A stretch of 64,000 nt of DNA from Nostoc linckia FACHB-104 (GTDB lineage: Bacteria > Cyanobacteriota > Cyanobacteriia > Cyanobacteriales > Nostocaceae), in assembly GCF_014696615.1 (NCBI RefSeq), contig NZ_JACJQJ010000030.1:1-64000 (forward strand). The letters are read 5' to 3'. Both the position numbers and the translations under genes were made by a program. This document shows positions 34,927 through 44,112 of this stretch, piece after piece. Each line of letters opens with the position of its first letter. The first letter of the stretch is position 1. The notes beneath the pieces were generated by a model, which made no database searches, was not told where the DNA came from, and saw only the letters and a list, made by a program, of their open reading frames with translations.

Positions 34927-35763
34927 TTGAATATTCTAGTATTTACTTTATTGGTTTGGCTTGGTTCTACCACTGCCGGGTTTTTAGGAGCATTGACAGG
35001 CTTAGGGGGTGGAGTAGTATTAGTTCCCTTATTAACTTTGATTTTTCACGTTAATATTCATTATGCAATTGGTGCTTCTTTAGTATCTGTAATTGCCACA
35101 TCTTCCGGCGCTGCTTCTGCTTATGTGAAAGAAGGTTATACAAATCTTCGGCTGGGGATGTTTTTGGAAGTTGCAACTACGTTTGGTGCGATCGCAGGAG
35201 CAATTATTGCCGCCTATACTCCTACTAGAATACTAGCTGTGGTATTTGGCGTTATCTTACTTTACAGCGCCTACCTCTCACGTCTACCCCACCCAGAACA
35301 TCAAGAAAATCAACCTCCTGACCCCTTAGCAACTCGTTTGCGGTTAAATAGCACTTACCCAACACCCGAAGGTGAACAAGCTTATAACGTCCGTGCTGTC
35401 AGAAACGGTTTTAGTCTGATGTTTGGTGCAGGTATCCTTTCTGGTTTATTGGGTATTGGTTCCGGCGCACTGAAAGTATTAGCAATGGATCAATTTATGG
35501 GGATTCCATTTAAGGTTTCTACCACCACCAGCAATTTTATGATTGGGGTGACAGCCGCCGCTAGTGCCGGAGTTTATTTAAAACGAGGTTATATCGATCC
35601 AGGTTTAGCAATGCCTGTCATGTTGGGTGTACTTTTAGGCGCATTATTAGGAGCAAAAGTATTAGTCAGAGTGAAAGTAGGAATTTTAAGAATTATTTTT
35701 AGTATCGTGATTTCGCTTTTAGGAATTCAAATGATTTATGACGGTATAACTGGGGGATTTTAA
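34927..35763 (+). CDS. TSUP (TauE/SafE) family anion transporter
   Basis: The start is TTG 34927: GGAAGGTGA stands seven bases upstream and no ATG occurs before the first conserved helix. The 278-residue protein has about eight membrane segments in two halves. The repeated family signatures are GALTGLGGGVVLVPLL (about residue 21) and GILSGLLGIGSGALKV (about 172). Members transport sulfite, sulfoacetate or similar anions. It is followed at once by a DUF1634 gene, a pairing commonly seen for this family. Confidence 0.85.
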   Translation: MNILVFTLLVWLGSTTAGFLGALTGLGGGVVLVPLLTLIFHVNIHYAIGASLVSVIATSSGAASAYVKEGYTNLRLGMFLEVATTFGAIAGAIIAAYTPTRILAVVFGVILLYSAYLSRLPHPEHQENQPPDPLATRLRLNSTYPTPEGEQAYNVRAVRNGFSLMFGAGILSGLLGIGSGALKVLAMDQFMGIPFKVSTTTSNFMIGVTAAASAGVYLKRGYIDPGLAMPVMLGVLLGALLGAKVLVRVKVGILRIIFSIVISLLGIQMIYDGITGGF

Positions 35764-35764
35764 T

Positions 35765-36148
35765 ATGCCAGCCCATAGACTAAACTTTAGCGAAAGGCAA
35801 TTTGAAATATTAGTTGGCAACCTTTTAAGATATGGCGTAATTATTGCTACTGCTATAGTTTTTATTGGTGGAGTTTTGTACTTGATTCGTCATGGTCATG
35901 AGGCTCCTAATTATCAAATTTTTCACGGTGAACCTCCTGCTTTTCGCAGCCCTGGAGCAGTCGCGGAGGCGGCTTTTCTCGGTCGTCGTCGCGGCATCAT
36001 TCAACTAGGATTACTATTATTAATCCTTACTCCGGTTGCGAGAGTCGGCTTTTCATTATTAGCTTTTATGCGACAGCGAGATACCACCTATATTATTGTG
36101 ACGGTAATTGTCTTGATAGGCTTGCTAATTAGCCTGAGTGGGAATTAA
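35765..36148 (+). CDS. DUF1634 membrane protein, partner of the TSUP transporter
   Basis: It starts one base after the TSUP stop codon, so the two are co-translated. The 127-residue product has three hydrophobic helices (about 22-44, 78-98, 107-125) and the conserved block GRRRGIIQLGLLLLILTPVARV of DUF1634, here split as GRRRGIIQLG and LTPVARVGFS. An accessory role to the transporter is inferred from the fixed pairing. Confidence 0.8.
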   Translation: MPAHRLNFSERQFEILVGNLLRYGVIIATAIVFIGGVLYLIRHGHEAPNYQIFHGEPPAFRSPGAVAEAAFLGRRRGIIQLGLLLLILTPVARVGFSLLAFMRQRDTTYIIVTVIVLIGLLISLSGN

Positions 36149-36347
36149 GGAACTTAGATTAGGCAAGGAGCAGGGGGAGAAATAAAAAATTATGGCGTTG
36201 CATAAATGCGGGATGATTTATCGGGCTACCCTAACACGCACAGACGCACAAAGAATAAGGAGTTTTAAATTTCAATACGTTAAATTTCATCCCATAATTC
36301 AGCAATACCAAAATTAGATTATCTGAATCTGTAATGAAATACTATAG

Positions 36348-36367
36348 GGGCGTACAGCTGTACGCCC
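36348..36367. repeat. Perfect 20-bp dispersed palindrome
   Basis: GGGCGTACAGCTGTACGCCC, a perfect inverted repeat upstream of the WD40-STAND gene; related to 4726-4745 and 49689-49708. Confidence 0.8.
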
Positions 36368-36433
36368 TGACCATACACTCCTACAACAACACTAGAAGTG
36401 ATATATTGCAGTTGACCCGACCGAATATCAGCA

Positions 36434-39400
36434 ATGGATTTGCCCACAGGACAACGAAGTCGAGGTGTAGTCCTGAGTCCCACAGGACAAGCAAAACTGC
36501 AAAATCGGATACTTCAGCTAGAAATTGAGCGCTATGCCGTTCAAGAATTGGTACGGCGTTCTCAATTAGTTGAAGGACAAGGTTTACACCCAGCCACAAT
36601 TCGCAAAATTCTACGATGTCAGGGCGTTGATAAAGATTCCATCGCTCTGGTGTTTAAAGCTGTAAATTTACAACTAGAGCTGGAAGACTACACAGGTGCA
36701 AGGCGAGTTCTAGAAATCAGCCCAACGGTGCAAGAAAGCAGAGGCGCAAGCGAAACACTTCCCTCTCCATCTTCTAACTCAGAACTGTACTTTGATTGGG
36801 GTGAAGCTGTTGATGTAACTTTGTTCTGTGGACGTTCGGCAGAAGTGGCGACGTTACAGCAATGGGTACTGAATGATAAGTGTCGGTTAGTGGCGCTTTT
36901 AGGTAGCGGTGGGATTGGTAAAACCACATTGGTAACTAAGCTGGCGGAGGAAATTCAAGACCAGTTTGAGTTTTTGGTGTGGCGAAGTTTACGGAATGCG
37001 CCTCCTTTACCAGAGTTGCTAGATGATTTACTCAAATTTTTATCTTCACAGCAGGCGGCTGAATTACCAGGAACAACAGCAGGTAAGCTTTCTAAGTTAA
37101 TAGAATATCTCCGTCAGTATCGCTGTTTGTTGGTTTTAGATAATCTGGAAACTTTGATGCAAGATGGTACTTATGCAGGGAGTTTTCAGCCAGAGTATGA
37201 AGGGTATGGCGAATTATTGCGGCGTGTAGGCGAAGTTTCCCACCGTAGTTGTTTGCTGGTTACTAGTCGCGAAAAGCCTGATGAAATTGCGGCCTTAGCT
37301 GGAGAAATTTTACCTGTGCGATCGCTCCAATTAACAGGGCTAAATACAGAAGCTCAGGAAATTCTCACAATTAAGGGCTTGTCTGTCTCTGAACAAGAAA
37401 GTCGGCAATTAATAGATTTATACAGTGGAAATCCCCTAGCCTTAAAAATCGTCGCTACTGCAATTAAAGATTTGTTTGCTGGTGATGTTACAGCATTTCT
37501 TGCAGCTGGTATTTCTAGTTTTAATAGCATTCGCGCCTTATTAAATCAGCAGTTTGCACGCCTAACTGAAATTGAAAAAAGTGTCATGTACTGGCTAGCA
37601 ATTAACCGCGAAGGCGCATTGCTGTATGAACTGGAAGATGATATTTATCCGAAGCTACTCAAACACCAACTTTTAGAAGCGGTGGAATCCATACTCCGGC
37701 GTTCCTTGATGGAACAAAGCCCGAGCGGGTTTACGCAACAACCTGTGATTATGGAGTATGTAACAGAGAAGTTTGTGGAACAGGTGTCTGCGGAAATTAT
37801 TACCGGGGCGCACAGCCGTGCTACTTTTCTCATAACCCACGCCTTTCTCAAGGCGACGGCGAAAGATTACATTCGAGATTCACAAATTAGATTAATTGTC
37901 AAGCTAGTAATCGCAGAATTGTTGCGGCAATTGGGCAGCAAAAAAGCGATCGCACAACAATTAATGCATATTTTGAATACCCAGCGCGAGCAAGCATCCC
38001 TAGAATCTGGCTATTTAGCTGGAAATATCCTCAATTTGTTGCATCATTTAGGTGCTGATTTAACTGATTACGATTTTTCCCATTTACCGATTTGGCAAGC
38101 TGACCTGAGAGGCGTAACACTACACCGCGTCAATTTTGCTCATGCAAACTTCTCGAAATCAGTGTTTACGCAAATTTTTGGCAGCGTTTTATCAGCAGCA
38201 TTTAGCCCAGATGGGGAAATTTTAGCGACGGGTGATGATAATGGTGAGGTGCATCTGTGGCGGATTGCTAATGCTCAATTGCACTTGAGTTTGAAAGGTC
38301 ATACGCTGCCTGTAAAATCTTTGTGTTTCAGTGATGATGGTCAAACTTTAATTACTCATAGTCAAGACCAGACAATTAAGTTTTGGGATGTGAAGACTGG
38401 TCAAGCTGTGAGAACTTTACAACGGTATACTAGCCAAGTTTTGGTGATCGCTTGTACTGCCATAGGTAATATTCTTGTCAGTCGGGGTAGAAATCAAAGC
38501 ATTAGTTTGTGGGATATGACCACAGGGAAATCTTTAGTAACCCTACAAGAGGAAAGCAATCAAATTCCAGTTGTTGCACTGAGTGCTGATGGCGAACTCT
38601 TGGCAACCACGGGTATAGATGAACCCATCAGATTGTGGGATACACAAACCGGAAAATGTCTACAAACTTTATATGGACATCGCCAAGCTATCCAGTGTCT
38701 TGCGTTTAGCCCAGGTAATATCTTAGCCAGTGGTAGTGATGACTGTACAGTGAAACTTTGGGACATCAAAACAGCGCAGTGCATTAATACATTACAAGGA
38801 CACAACCGCCCAGTTTTATCGCTGAGTTTTAGTACAGATGGATTAATGATTGCTAGCAGTAGCGCCGATCAAACTATCAGGTTATGGGATGTTAATACAG
38901 GGCAATGTTTGAGAGTTTTATCAGGTCATGAAAATTGGGTGCGGACAGTAGTATTTAATGCTGATAGTGCAGTGCTTGCCAGTGGTGGAGATGACCAGTT
39001 AATCCGGCTATGGGATACAGCTACTGGGCAATGTATAAGGACATTACAGGGCTATACCAATCAGATAGCAGCTGTTACTTTTAGCAGGAATCCGCAAATT
39101 CTGGCCAGTGGTAGCCATGACCAGTTAATTCGGCTTTGGGATATTGAAACTGGGGAATGTATTAAAACATTAGCTGGGCATACAAATCATATTTTAGCGA
39201 TCGCATTTCATCCCCTGCCCCCCTTTTTAAGGGGGGTTGGGGGGATCTTAGCCAGTAGTAGTGCTGACCACACCATCAAACTTTGGGATATCGAAACTGG
39301 GCAATGTAGTAAAACATTAACAGAACACCAAGAAACAATCTGTTCAGTGGCTTTTAGCCCCAGTGGGCAGTTATTGGCTAGCGGTGGCGCAGATCAAACC

Positions 39401-40057
39401 GCGAGAATTTGGGATAGTGAAACAGGAGAATGTATCGATGTTCTCCAAGGACACAGTAATGCAGTTTTAGCTGTAGCTTTCAGTCCTGTTGAGCAAATTC
39501 TCGCTACTGCTAGTACCGATCAAACCATCAGAATTTGGGATTTGAGAACTGGGGAATGTCTGCAAATTCTTCAAGGACACAGTAATGCAGTTTTAGCTGT
39601 GGCTTTCAGTCCCGTTGAGCAAATTCTCGCCACTGCTAGTGCCGATCAAACCATCAGAATTTGGGATTTAAAAACAGGAAAATGTTTAAAAACTCTGCAA
39701 GAACATACTAATCAAGTTTTATCGCTAAGTTTCACCCCAGATGGGCAAATTCTTGCTAGTAGCAGTGCCGATCAAACCATCAAACTTTGGGCTGTGAATA
39801 CAGGTAAATGTCTTAAGACATGGCGCGGGCATACCAGCCAAGTGTTATCTGTAGCTTTTAGCCCAAATGGGCAAACCTTAGCAAGTAGCAGTGCGGATGA
39901 AACTTTGCGGCTGTGGAGTGTGAATACTGGTGATTGTCTACAAATTTTGCGAGCAAATAGACCATACGAAAGTCTAAATATTACGGGAATAGCTGGCTTA
40001 ACAGAGGCAGAACGAGCGACAATCAAAGCACTAGGAGGAATTGAAAACGGGAGTTAA
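36434..40057 (+). CDS. STAND NTPase: N-terminal HTH-like domain, NB-ARC, 14 WD40 repeats
   Basis: This is a 1207-residue protein. Residues 1-95 form a small helical module (RGVVLSPTGQAKL, then HPATIRKILRCQGVDKDSI) seen at the N-terminus of other cyanobacterial STAND proteins. The NB-ARC domain has the P-loop GSGGIGKTT (157-165) and Walker B LLVLDNLE. Winged-helix and helical segments run to about 570, and a VTLHRVNFAHANFSKS pentapeptide-like strip leads into fourteen WD40 repeats (about 575-1170), enough for two seven-bladed propellers. Such proteins are ligand-triggered ATPase switches in signalling or defence. Repeats 11 and 12 are nearly identical in DNA (period 126 bp), and repeat 9 carries an in-frame repeat insertion. 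The product at 52794 is its paralogue without the WD40 part. Confidence 0.9.
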   Translation: MDLPTGQRSRGVVLSPTGQAKLQNRILQLEIERYAVQELVRRSQLVEGQGLHPATIRKILRCQGVDKDSIALVFKAVNLQLELEDYTGARRVLEISPTVQESRGASETLPSPSSNSELYFDWGEAVDVTLFCGRSAEVATLQQWVLNDKCRLVALLGSGGIGKTTLVTKLAEEIQDQFEFLVWRSLRNAPPLPELLDDLLKFLSSQQAAELPGTTAGKLSKLIEYLRQYRCLLVLDNLETLMQDGTYAGSFQPEYEGYGELLRRVGEVSHRSCLLVTSREKPDEIAALAGEILPVRSLQLTGLNTEAQEILTIKGLSVSEQESRQLIDLYSGNPLALKIVATAIKDLFAGDVTAFLAAGISSFNSIRALLNQQFARLTEIEKSVMYWLAINREGALLYELEDDIYPKLLKHQLLEAVESILRRSLMEQSPSGFTQQPVIMEYVTEKFVEQVSAEIITGAHSRATFLITHAFLKATAKDYIRDSQIRLIVKLVIAELLRQLGSKKAIAQQLMHILNTQREQASLESGYLAGNILNLLHHLGADLTDYDFSHLPIWQADLRGVTLHRVNFAHANFSKSVFTQIFGSVLSAAFSPDGEILATGDDNGEVHLWRIANAQLHLSLKGHTLPVKSLCFSDDGQTLITHSQDQTIKFWDVKTGQAVRTLQRYTSQVLVIACTAIGNILVSRGRNQSISLWDMTTGKSLVTLQEESNQIPVVALSADGELLATTGIDEPIRLWDTQTGKCLQTLYGHRQAIQCLAFSPGNILASGSDDCTVKLWDIKTAQCINTLQGHNRPVLSLSFSTDGLMIASSSADQTIRLWDVNTGQCLRVLSGHENWVRTVVFNADSAVLASGGDDQLIRLWDTATGQCIRTLQGYTNQIAAVTFSRNPQILASGSHDQLIRLWDIETGECIKTLAGHTNHILAIAFHPLPPFLRGVGGILASSSADHTIKLWDIETGQCSKTLTEHQETICSVAFSPSGQLLASGGADQTARIWDSETGECIDVLQGHSNAVLAVAFSPVEQILATASTDQTIRIWDLRTGECLQILQGHSNAVLAVAFSPVEQILATASADQTIRIWDLKTGKCLKTLQEHTNQVLSLSFTPDGQILASSSADQTIKLWAVNTGKCLKTWRGHTSQVLSVAFSPNGQTLASSSADETLRLWSVNTGDCLQILRANRPYESLNITGIAGLTEAERATIKALGGIENGS
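39211..39246. repeat. GC-rich dispersed palindrome inserted in frame in a WD40 blade
   Basis: CCCCCCTTTTTAAGGGGGG with flanking CCCCTG and TTGGGGGG. This type of element is scattered between genes in many cyanobacteria. Here it adds a PLPPFLRGVGG-like loop to WD40 repeat 9, about seven residues more than the other repeats have at that point. Confidence 0.85.
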
Positions 40058-40065
40058 GTCAGCTG

Positions 40066-43000
40066 ATGAGCCAAAATTCCTGGAAGGGTAGACTTTCAAG
40101 CCTGGTAAAAAGCGTACCCCTCAGTCGAGTTCTTGTGGTGCCCTTTGTTTTACAAATCTCCTTGGCGGTAGGATTGACAGGGTATTTATCTTTCCGTAAT
40201 GGGCAAAGGGCTGTCAATGAGGTAGCTAGCGAGTTACGCCAGGGAATCGCTAACCGAGTAAAACAAGACTTGCAAAATTTTTTAGCTACTCCCCATCAAG
40301 TACTGGATGCTAACCAAAATGCCTTGCACTTTGGGCTATTAAATATGCAAGATATCAGTGCTTGGGAACCATATTTAATGCAGCAATTGGAAATTTTTCC
40401 GCCTGCTGTCGCCGTTGCTATTAGTAATGAACAGCGAGAACATTTATCGGTAGAAAAGCTAAATAATCATGAATTTTTAGTCAAAAAGTCAGGAAAATTA
40501 AGCAATTACAACCTATATTTTTACAAAATTAATAGTAAAGGTCAGCGCACTCAATTACCAGAAGTAGTGAAAAATTTCGATCCGCGATCGCATCCTTTTT
40601 ATCAAACAGCAGTTAAGCAAGGCAAATTCAGCTTTAGTAACATCTACGCCCCGATCACAGAAAAAACACTACGCATCAGTGCATCTGTACCCATCTACAA
40701 TTCCCAAGGTAAATTACTGGGCGTTAACAGTACGCTGACGCAAATATCCCAACTTGGTAAGCACTTACAAAACATCAAGGTAGGTAAATCGGGACAGATT
40801 TTTATTTTGGAGCGATCGGGACTTTTAGTAGCAGCTTCCACAGGGGAACAACCCTTTATACTCAAAGGTGGTCGAACCGTAAGACTAGCCGCATCCCAAA
40901 GTAGTAATTCCTTAACTCAAGCTACATCAAAATATTTAGCCAGTAAATTTGGCAACCTGAATCAAATCAATAGTTTACAGGAATTAGAATTTTCTTTCGC
41001 AGGTAAACGGCAGTTTCTCGAAATCGAGCCGTTTCACAGTCAAGCCAATATCGACTGGTTAATTGCGGTGGTTGTCCCCGAAGCCGACTTTATGGGGCAA
41101 ATCAATCGCCACACCCAAATTACTATTCTGCTATGCTTCGGAGCTTTCACATTAGCTACAGCACTAGGAATTCTCACAACTCGCTGGATTGCTCAACCTG
41201 TGCTGCGCTTGAGTCGTGCGGCTCAAGCTTTAGCTGACACAGCCAGCAACGCCGATTTTCCTCATGAGGAAGAATCAACAGTGATCGTCGAAGGAATTAC
41301 AGAATTAGAAATTTTGGCTCATTCTTTTAACCAGATGTCTCAGCAGTTACGAGCATCTTTTGAGGAATTAGAATTGCGAGTTGAACAGCGAACTCAAGAA
41401 TTACAGCAGGAAATTCAAGAACGTATCCAAAATGAGCAGCAATTGCGCCAACATAGTCGCGCCTTGGCAGAATTGGCAAATCATAGGGCAATTTCGTCAG
41501 GAGATTTGACAACTGCATTTCAACTGATCACAGAGAAAGCCGCCCAAGCTTTAGAAGTAGAGCGAGTTAGCATTTGGCTTTATAGTAGCGATCACACTAA
41601 ATTACAATGTCTCGATCTCTACGAAAATAGTAAAAATAGACATTCCGCAGGTTTAGAACGCAACCGAGCAAATTATCCTGTATATTTCCAAGCACTCGCC
41701 AGCGCCAGAACTTTAACTGTTCATGACACTCGCAACGATCCACGAGTCCAAGAATTTTGGCAGGAATTCCTAGAACCAGAAAACATTGTTTCTTTGATGG
41801 ATGCGCCGATTTGGGTTGGCGGTGAAGTCGTGGGAATGGTGTTTCACGAACAAGTTGGGATTCAACGCCAATGGAAACTCAGCGAACAAAACTTTGCTGG
41901 GTCGATTACAGACTTTGTCGCCTTAACCTTGGAAGTATGCGATCGCCAACGTGCTGAAGTGGCTTTACGCCAAGCCAAAGAAGCTGCGGAAGTTGCTAAC
42001 CTTGCCAAAAGTACTTTCTTGGCGAATATGAGCCACGAATTGCGGACTCCCCTCAACGCTATTTTAGGGATTACAGAAGCCCTGCAAGATGAGGTATGCG
42101 GGCCGCTAACAGCAGAACAGATAAAGTCATTAAATACACTAGAACGTAGCGGTAAACACTTATTAGAACTGATTAACGATATCCTCGACCTGGCCAAAAT
42201 TGAATCAGGGAAGATGGAACTAGAATTATCTTCTAGCTCTGTGCGTGGATTGTGTGAATATAGTCTTACCTTTGTCAAACAACAAGCATTCAAGAAAAAT
42301 ATCAAGTTGAATGCGCGAATAACGGAAAATATTGGCAAAATACTTGTTGATGAACGTCGATTCCGGCAATTACTGATTAATTTGCTCAGTAACGCCGTGA
42401 AATTTACTCCCGATGGTGGCGAAGTTTACTTAGAAGTACAAACCCAAACAGATGCAACCAACAATCAAATTCAGACAATTCAATTTCACGTTGTAGATAC
42501 TGGAATTGGAATTTCACCAGAAAATCTTGCCAATTTATTTCAACCCTTTGTCCAAGTAGAAAGTTCTTATACTCGGCGTTATGCTGGTACTGGCTTAGGT
42601 TTATCTCTAGTAAGGCGGATTGCAGAACTACATGGTGGCAGTATAGCTGTTGAGAGCGAAGTTGGTAAAGGTAGCCGTTTTACAATTACACTTCCGTGGA
42701 AAGAGAGCGAGAACGAAAAAACCGCAGAAGTTGAGATAAAGACAGAAGCACCTACAGAGACAAGAAATAACCCCGCATCTTCTCAACCCTTAATTCTCCT
42801 CGCTGAAGACAACGAAGCTAATGTGTTAACTATTACTCAATATTTACGGGCTTACGGCTACCGGATTGTACTAGCTAATAATGGTGTAGAAGCAGTTGCG
42901 ATCGCCAAAGCACAACGACCAAATTTAATTTTGATGGATGTACAAATGCCAGAAATGGATGGCTTAGAAGCAACTCGCCAAATTCGCGCCGATATTAATA

Positions 43001-43158
43001 TTGCTCAAATCCCGATTATTGCTTTGACTTCCTTTGCCATGCGATCGGATAGAGAACAAATCTTAGCTGTTGGTGTAGATAGCTACATGGCAAAACCTGT
43101 AAGTTTGAAGGAGCTAGTTGCAGAAATTGCGAAATATCTCGCAGAAAAACCGGGATGA
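40066..43158 (+). CDS. Hybrid sensor histidine kinase (dCache-HAMP-GAF-HisKA-HATPase-receiver)
   Basis: This 1030-residue protein has membrane helices near 20-42 and 350-370 that enclose a dCache-type sensor. A HAMP region (about 370-425), a coiled coil (about 430-465) and a GAF domain (about 475-620) follow. HisKA has FLANMSHELRTPLNAILG with phospho-acceptor H657. The HATPase has NLLSNAVKFTPDGG, VDTGIGIS and GTGLGLSLV, and a C-terminal receiver has LILMDVQMPEMDG with D958. It begins eight bases after the STAND gene and is probably co-transcribed, which suggests a shared signalling route. The ligand is unknown. Confidence 0.9.
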   Translation: MSQNSWKGRLSSLVKSVPLSRVLVVPFVLQISLAVGLTGYLSFRNGQRAVNEVASELRQGIANRVKQDLQNFLATPHQVLDANQNALHFGLLNMQDISAWEPYLMQQLEIFPPAVAVAISNEQREHLSVEKLNNHEFLVKKSGKLSNYNLYFYKINSKGQRTQLPEVVKNFDPRSHPFYQTAVKQGKFSFSNIYAPITEKTLRISASVPIYNSQGKLLGVNSTLTQISQLGKHLQNIKVGKSGQIFILERSGLLVAASTGEQPFILKGGRTVRLAASQSSNSLTQATSKYLASKFGNLNQINSLQELEFSFAGKRQFLEIEPFHSQANIDWLIAVVVPEADFMGQINRHTQITILLCFGAFTLATALGILTTRWIAQPVLRLSRAAQALADTASNADFPHEEESTVIVEGITELEILAHSFNQMSQQLRASFEELELRVEQRTQELQQEIQERIQNEQQLRQHSRALAELANHRAISSGDLTTAFQLITEKAAQALEVERVSIWLYSSDHTKLQCLDLYENSKNRHSAGLERNRANYPVYFQALASARTLTVHDTRNDPRVQEFWQEFLEPENIVSLMDAPIWVGGEVVGMVFHEQVGIQRQWKLSEQNFAGSITDFVALTLEVCDRQRAEVALRQAKEAAEVANLAKSTFLANMSHELRTPLNAILGITEALQDEVCGPLTAEQIKSLNTLERSGKHLLELINDILDLAKIESGKMELELSSSSVRGLCEYSLTFVKQQAFKKNIKLNARITENIGKILVDERRFRQLLINLLSNAVKFTPDGGEVYLEVQTQTDATNNQIQTIQFHVVDTGIGISPENLANLFQPFVQVESSYTRRYAGTGLGLSLVRRIAELHGGSIAVESEVGKGSRFTITLPWKESENEKTAEVEIKTEAPTETRNNPASSQPLILLAEDNEANVLTITQYLRAYGYRIVLANNGVEAVAIAKAQRPNLILMDVQMPEMDGLEATRQIRADINIAQIPIIALTSFAMRSDREQILAVGVDSYMAKPVSLKELVAEIAKYLAEKPG

Positions 43159-43316
43159 TGGCGAAAACGCTCTGTATCCCTGTTCCAAGTCTGGCGTGTG
43201 ATTTGCCAAATGTGGAAATTAACTTGCATTGAGAAGGAATGAAATTCTGACGCGATCGCTATACGCTAAGGTTATCCCTAGTTAATCAAGCAGCCTTGTC
43301 AAGGGGGTGATAAGTT

Positions 43317-43988
43317 ATGAGCCTAACTGCAATTGATACCGACAAACAACTCTTTTTGGTCATTGACGATCATGAGGCAATTCTTGAAGGTACAGTCCCA
43401 GCTTTAAAGCGTACTTACCCAACGGCTGAAATTCTGACGGCGCAGGATGTACAAACTGCCAGGACGCAAATAGAATCTTATCATCCGACACTGGTTGTCA
43501 TTGACTTAAGCTTACCAGATAAGCCTTATGCCCCTGCTAGCCCGGAAATAGGGATGTATTTTCTCAAGGCTTTAATTGAAAGTAAGTTAGCTCCAAATAT
43601 TCTGGTACTGAGCACTAATATTAAGCCATTAGTCCAGCTCAAACCGATGATTAATGCTTACGAAGGTGGCTTCGCTGCAATGGACAAATCGTTACCTATT
43701 AAGGAAATGGTACGCTTGGTTGATTTTGCATTGCGGGGTTCTATCTATTTACCACCTCAATTGCGTTCCCGTGCAGAATTTGACCGCAAATGGTTAGAAG
43801 TTTTGATGTTAAAGTTTCAGGAAGGGCTAACTGATAAAGCGATCGCCGAACGAATGCAAGTCAGCGATCGCACTATCCGCAATTATTGGATTAGACTTCA
43901 AGATGCTTTAGGTGTCTGTGATGAACCCGATAAAGAACTCCGAATTCAAATAGAAATTGCTGCCAGAAAACTAGGATTAATTAATTAG
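43317..43988 (+). CDS. Response regulator with C-terminal HTH (LuxR/NarL-like)
   Basis: AAGGGGGTGATAAGTT precedes ATG 43317. The receiver (residues 8-140) has VIDDHE with D17/D18, phospho-acceptor D63 in VVIDLSLP, and a Lys in AAMDKSLP. The C-terminal HTH (about 160-215, GLTDKAIAERMQVSDRTIRN) resembles LuxR-type domains. It precedes the CHASE2 kinase with a HisKA_3-type core by about 120 bp; this is the normal partner of NarL-type regulators, so the two probably form a pair. Confidence 0.85.
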   Translation: MSLTAIDTDKQLFLVIDDHEAILEGTVPALKRTYPTAEILTAQDVQTARTQIESYHPTLVVIDLSLPDKPYAPASPEIGMYFLKALIESKLAPNILVLSTNIKPLVQLKPMINAYEGGFAAMDKSLPIKEMVRLVDFALRGSIYLPPQLRSRAEFDRKWLEVLMLKFQEGLTDKAIAERMQVSDRTIRNYWIRLQDALGVCDEPDKELRIQIEIAARKLGLIN

Positions 43989-44112
43989 CTAACTAAGTCT
44001 CTAGAAATCAACCAAACTATATTACTAAACTTAAATAGGCTTGAAATCTTTACCAATGACAAATGACAAATGACAAACCTAGCCAGTTATCTTTAATTTT
44101 GCCGACCTCCTA

